From Euryarchaeota archaeon UBA33 (lineage in GTDB: Archaea > Thermoplasmatota > E2 > DHVEG-1): a DNA stretch of 7,896 nt. The notes below the pieces were generated by a model that saw only the letters and a program-made list of their open reading frames with translations, was not told the origin of the DNA and searched no databases. Position numbers and translations under genes: made by a program. Shown here piece by piece: positions 5,711 through 7,896 of the stretch. Location: NCBI GenBank assembly GCA_002506745.1, contig DAYE01000016.1, forward strand, positions 1,164 through 9,059, read 5' to 3'. Within the stretch, counting starts at the first letter, position 1. Each line of letters opens with the position of its first letter.

Positions 5711-6356
5711 TATTACCCATGATGTATGGATTATACTTGACAAAGAACCATCCGTTAGACGAGAACTCCAACGAGGTCTCATCAACACCAGCGCCCTCGC
5801 ACGATATATCATCAAAGCAAAAAAAGTAGACGGAACACTTGATGCGGTCATCAACGCTATTCGCCGTTATCCCCCAGATCGGTTTGATGAAATCTTCTCA
5901 AGGGCAACCAAAACACTGAGTCAAGCGATCAACATCTCCACAAAAAGCAACCTCGCAGAAATCTCCCTCATCAAAGATGCTGATGTCCAAAAAGCACTCG
6001 CTGATGTGTTTAAAATAATCAGCTATATTCAAGGTGACACGCTACGTATCATGCAAGCAAACAACTCCGTGCGGATCCTTATCGATGAAAAAAATATGGA
6101 AAACGTCCTTGCCCTTCTACCAAAAAATAAGATTATATCAAAGGAAATAGATCTCGCGGAAATCAACATCTACATCCACCCGCTCATGCAAAAAACCCCT
6201 GGGATTCTTGCGATACTCGCAAACGAACTTGCCATCAATGGTATAAATATCTTCGAAGTCATGACCTGTCCTCCAGAAATGCTCTTTATTTTCAAAAAAG
6301 ATGAATTTCAGAAAGCATCAGACGTCATAAGTCAACTCTGTCAATTCAAGAAGTAA
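5703..6356 (+). CDS. ACT-domain regulatory-type protein with N-terminal helical region
   Basis: This 217-aa protein has an N-terminal helical region (1-58, containing VRRELQRGLINTSALARYI) of a kind seen in archaeal proteins of unknown function that are paired with ACT domains. Residues 84-213 look like two ACT-type folds: roughly 84-145 and 152-213, the second with the typical TPGILAILANELAINGINI segment. Such tandem ACT units, as in the aspartokinase C-terminus, bind small effectors, often amino acids. A DNA-binding role for the N-terminal part is possible but not shown. The ATG at 5703 fits a leaderless transcript from the promoter at 5665-5681; a TTG at 5694 is in frame but would lie upstream of the predicted start. 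It is divergent from the peptide cluster, so it may be that cluster's regulator or simply a neighbour. Confidence 0.7.
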   Translation: MTNITHDVWIILDKEPSVRRELQRGLINTSALARYIIKAKKVDGTLDAVINAIRRYPPDRFDEIFSRATKTLSQAINISTKSNLAEISLIKDADVQKALADVFKIISYIQGDTLRIMQANNSVRILIDEKNMENVLALLPKNKIISKEIDLAEINIYIHPLMQKTPGILAILANELAINGINIFEVMTCPPEMLFIFKKDEFQKASDVISQLCQFKK

Positions 6357-6365
6357 CCCTAGCTA

Positions 6366-6377
6366 ATGTATAAAAAT
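6366..6377 (+). promoter_or_regulatory. TATA-like box of the tRNA gene
   Basis: The sequence ATGTATAAAAAT, centred near 6372, predicts transcription from about 6398, some 12 bases before the mature tRNA 5' end. The spacing suits an archaeal stable-RNA promoter. Confidence 0.45.
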
Positions 6378-6409
6378 CAACCAACTATGCATATCACTTG
6401 AATACCCAT

Positions 6410-6484
6410 GGGCCTGTAGCCTAGCCTGGATTGGGCGGCAGTCTCCTAAGCTGCAGATCGCGGGTTCGAATCCCGCCAGGTCCG
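6410..6484 (+). tRNA. tRNA-Arg (anticodon CCU)
   Basis: A full cloverleaf can be drawn. The acceptor stem is GGGCCTG/CAGGTCC with one G-U pair, the D stem GCCT/GGGC, and the anticodon stem GCAGT/GCTGC around the 7-base loop CTCCTAA. This puts CCU at the anticodon, reading AGG (Arg). A 5-base variable loop AGATC and the T arm GCGGG-TTCGAAT-CCCGC follow. The discriminator is G (6484). CCA is not encoded, so it must be added after transcription. There is no intron. Confidence 0.95.
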
Positions 6485-6486
6485 CT

Positions 6487-7362
6487 TCACTCTTTAGAAG
6501 AAGAAACCTCTTTTCCAACCTTTGGATACGATCGATGGAACTGAATTACCACGACAGCAGCAAATGATCCCGTCGTCATCACAGCCCATGGAATTACGTA
6601 CATAACCTGTTCATACGCGGCATACATCCCATAGATGAGTAATGCGGTCAGGTAGAGGACGACGACCAAAAGGGTATACCTCGATCGTTTCTCTCCCCCT
6701 ATGTAAATCTGGCTTTTCTTTCTGATATGAAGATAAACGCTGTACAATACAAAGATTGCGGTGGGGATCTCTATCCATCCTTCATAATTCCATAAAGGGA
6801 TGCCATAGTACGATCCTCCAGCGGGCCAACTCCAAGCACCCAGTGCAACCATGACGGGATCGACAATTAAGTCCAAGGACGCCATCATCAACCCTGCGAC
6901 AATCCCCATGCCAACAATTCTTAAGAACCATTTAAAGGAGGCTACCTCTTCGAACACGTGAGTGATCCTGACCCTGTTGAACATGATATTTGTCATCGTG
7001 AATGTACAGTAAAAAAACAGTGCCCAGACAAGCGGTATGACATAAGGGACTTTACCGAGGAATTTCGGTCCCAATAGATTACTGTAGGAACTTGTACACC
7101 CGACCAATCCACCGAATCCTACTGCATCAGTGTATTCGTAGAGGAGAGGTATGCTATAGGCAATGAAAAAAAAGACGAGTAGATCGCGGGGCCCCAATGT
7201 TTTCCATCCATGAATGAGGACAATACCTAAAAAAAGTAAAATACACGCTATGATAAACAACGTTTCTGAAAGCGGAAGATTTAGAATTTTAACGAGAATG
7301 AAATTAACTCCTATGAGGATAAGTAAAATGATCATCACGATGTTAGAATTCATCTTTTGCAT
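6487..7362 (-). CDS. CruF-like carotenoid biosynthesis membrane protein (DUF422 family)
   Basis: This 291-aa integral membrane protein has about seven or eight hydrophobic helices (near 8-26, 33-51, 60-75, 106-124, 147-165, 198-214, 230-247 and 254-275). Family motifs are GPKFLGKVPYVIPLVW (98-113), ASLDLIVDPVM (161-171) and GGSYYGIPLWNYEGW (182-196). The family includes bacterial CruF and the haloarchaeal bisanhydrobacterioruberin hydratase, which add water across the end double bond of acyclic C40/C50 carotenoids in the membrane. Hydratase activity here is inferred from family only. GTGAT three bases before the ATG at 7362 favours that start over the ATG at 7353. It lies 18 bases after the partial radical SAM gene, so the two may be cotranscribed. 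Its stop is two bases from the 3' end of the convergent tRNA. Confidence 0.8.
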   Translation of the reverse strand: MQKMNSNIVMIILLILIGVNFILVKILNLPLSETLFIIACILLFLGIVLIHGWKTLGPRDLLVFFFIAYSIPLLYEYTDAVGFGGLVGCTSSYSNLLGPKFLGKVPYVIPLVWALFFYCTFTMTNIMFNRVRITHVFEEVASFKWFLRIVGMGIVAGLMMASLDLIVDPVMVALGAWSWPAGGSYYGIPLWNYEGWIEIPTAIFVLYSVYLHIRKKSQIYIGGEKRSRYTLLVVVLYLTALLIYGMYAAYEQVMYVIPWAVMTTGSFAAVVVIQFHRSYPKVGKEVSSSKE

Positions 7363-7380
7363 ACGATCACATGCATCGCG

Positions 7381-7896
7381 TTATTTCACGCCTAATTTTT
7401 TGTACAACAGAGGGACATCACGAACCTTGCAGTTGTCGCATACCTGAGCAGACTTTTCAGGATTGACAAAACCGTCATCCAAGTATTTTGATATGTAATC
7501 GTGATTTTTAAGCATAAAACATTCTGTATTTGGTTTATTGAAAGCAGCATTCATTCGCCTCCAGATAATACTCATTTCTTCTTTTGTTGCATTACCAAAT
7601 GAAAGAGGAGTAAAAGAACAAGGACAGATATTGCCACTTGCGGTGACGTGGACGTATTGATACCCTCCGCAACACCCCATGACCTGTTTGCTTTCTCGAT
7701 AAGGATAGGATAGTACTCTGAGATGTGTTTTATTTTTGTTCACCTTTTTTTGTATGTGTTCTAGCTGCGTCCTCTCTTTATCTGTTAGAATGACTTCATG
7801 TTCATTCATAATTTTTCCGACGGGTATCGGCTCAAGAATAAGCACTTCGTCTACCCCTTGTTTTTCGGCGAATTTCATGAACTCCCAGATCTCCCG
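7381..7896 (-). CDS. radical SAM/SPASM-type protein, C-terminal part (cut by the window edge)
   Basis: The frame is open to the window end, giving 171 visible residues beginning REIWEFMKFAEKQGVDEV, so the start and the CxxxCxxC cluster motif lie outside. The visible part has the late barrel strand LILEPIPVGK and then a SPASM/twitch-like region: GCCGGYQYVHVTASG, NICPCSFTPLSFGN and a later VCDNCKV near the C-terminus. TASGNICPC and TPLSFGN recur in archaeal radical SAM proteins of mostly unknown role. Its Cys pattern and wording differ from the two radical SAM enzymes of the peptide cluster, so it is not a third copy of them. Short spacing to the CruF-like gene suggests an operon; the substrate is unknown. 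Confidence 0.75.
   Translation of the reverse strand, partial: REIWEFMKFAEKQGVDEVLILEPIPVGKIMNEHEVILTDKERTQLEHIQKKVNKNKTHLRVLSYPYRESKQVMGCCGGYQYVHVTASGNICPCSFTPLSFGNATKEEMSIIWRRMNAAFNKPNTECFMLKNHDYISKYLDDGFVNPEKSAQVCDNCKVRDVPLLYKKLGVK

Overview
The window looks archaeal, probably from a euryarchaeal lineage. Several gene starts have AT-rich TATA-like boxes about 25 bases upstream, in one case with a purine-rich BRE-like flank. Ribosome binding sites are of the GGAGG or GTGAT type. A tRNA-Arg(CCU) gene lacks an encoded CCA, and a DUF422/CruF-type carotenoid protein is present. I cannot place the organism more precisely from sequence alone.

Positions 152-5601 (all minus strand) form the main object: a compact gene cluster that I read as an undescribed RiPP (ribosomally made, post-translationally modified peptide) pathway. 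In transcription order it holds a 112-aa precursor made of two leader-core units in tandem, a 67-aa precursor with one unit, two sister radical SAM/SPASM enzymes, a class I SAM-dependent methyltransferase with a helical/TPR tail, and a PaaK/CapK-type adenylate-forming enzyme. The four enzyme genes overlap by 4, 10 and 4 bases and must be translated as one operon. The three peptide units align without gaps: a leader-like LGRQLGLxxEQIHxI block, a variable linker, and a core GPPHYxGxxYGTxSxxDF. The core has no Cys, so thioether RiPPs (sactipeptides, ranthipeptides) and lanthipeptides are unlikely. Its Tyr, His and Phe residues are plausible targets for radical SAM carbon-carbon or carbon-heteroatom crosslinks. 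No transporter or protease is visible here.

Positions 5602-5702 are a divergent promoter region. A BRE/TATA pair drives a probably leaderless plus-strand gene (5703-6356) for a protein with an N-terminal helical region and ACT-like regulatory domains. TTTGTCA direct and inverted repeats lie over its transcription start, so it may regulate itself and perhaps the peptide cluster.

Positions 6410-6484 hold tRNA-Arg(CCU). Its 3' end is two bases from the stop codon of a convergent, membrane-embedded CruF-like carotenoid protein (6487-7362). Upstream of that gene on the same strand is the C-terminal part of a third radical SAM/SPASM protein of a different subfamily (7381-7896), cut by the window edge.

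Positions 1-151 contain no convincing gene. They hold two small adjacent inverted repeats just after the cluster and one very short ORF with a good ribosome binding site.
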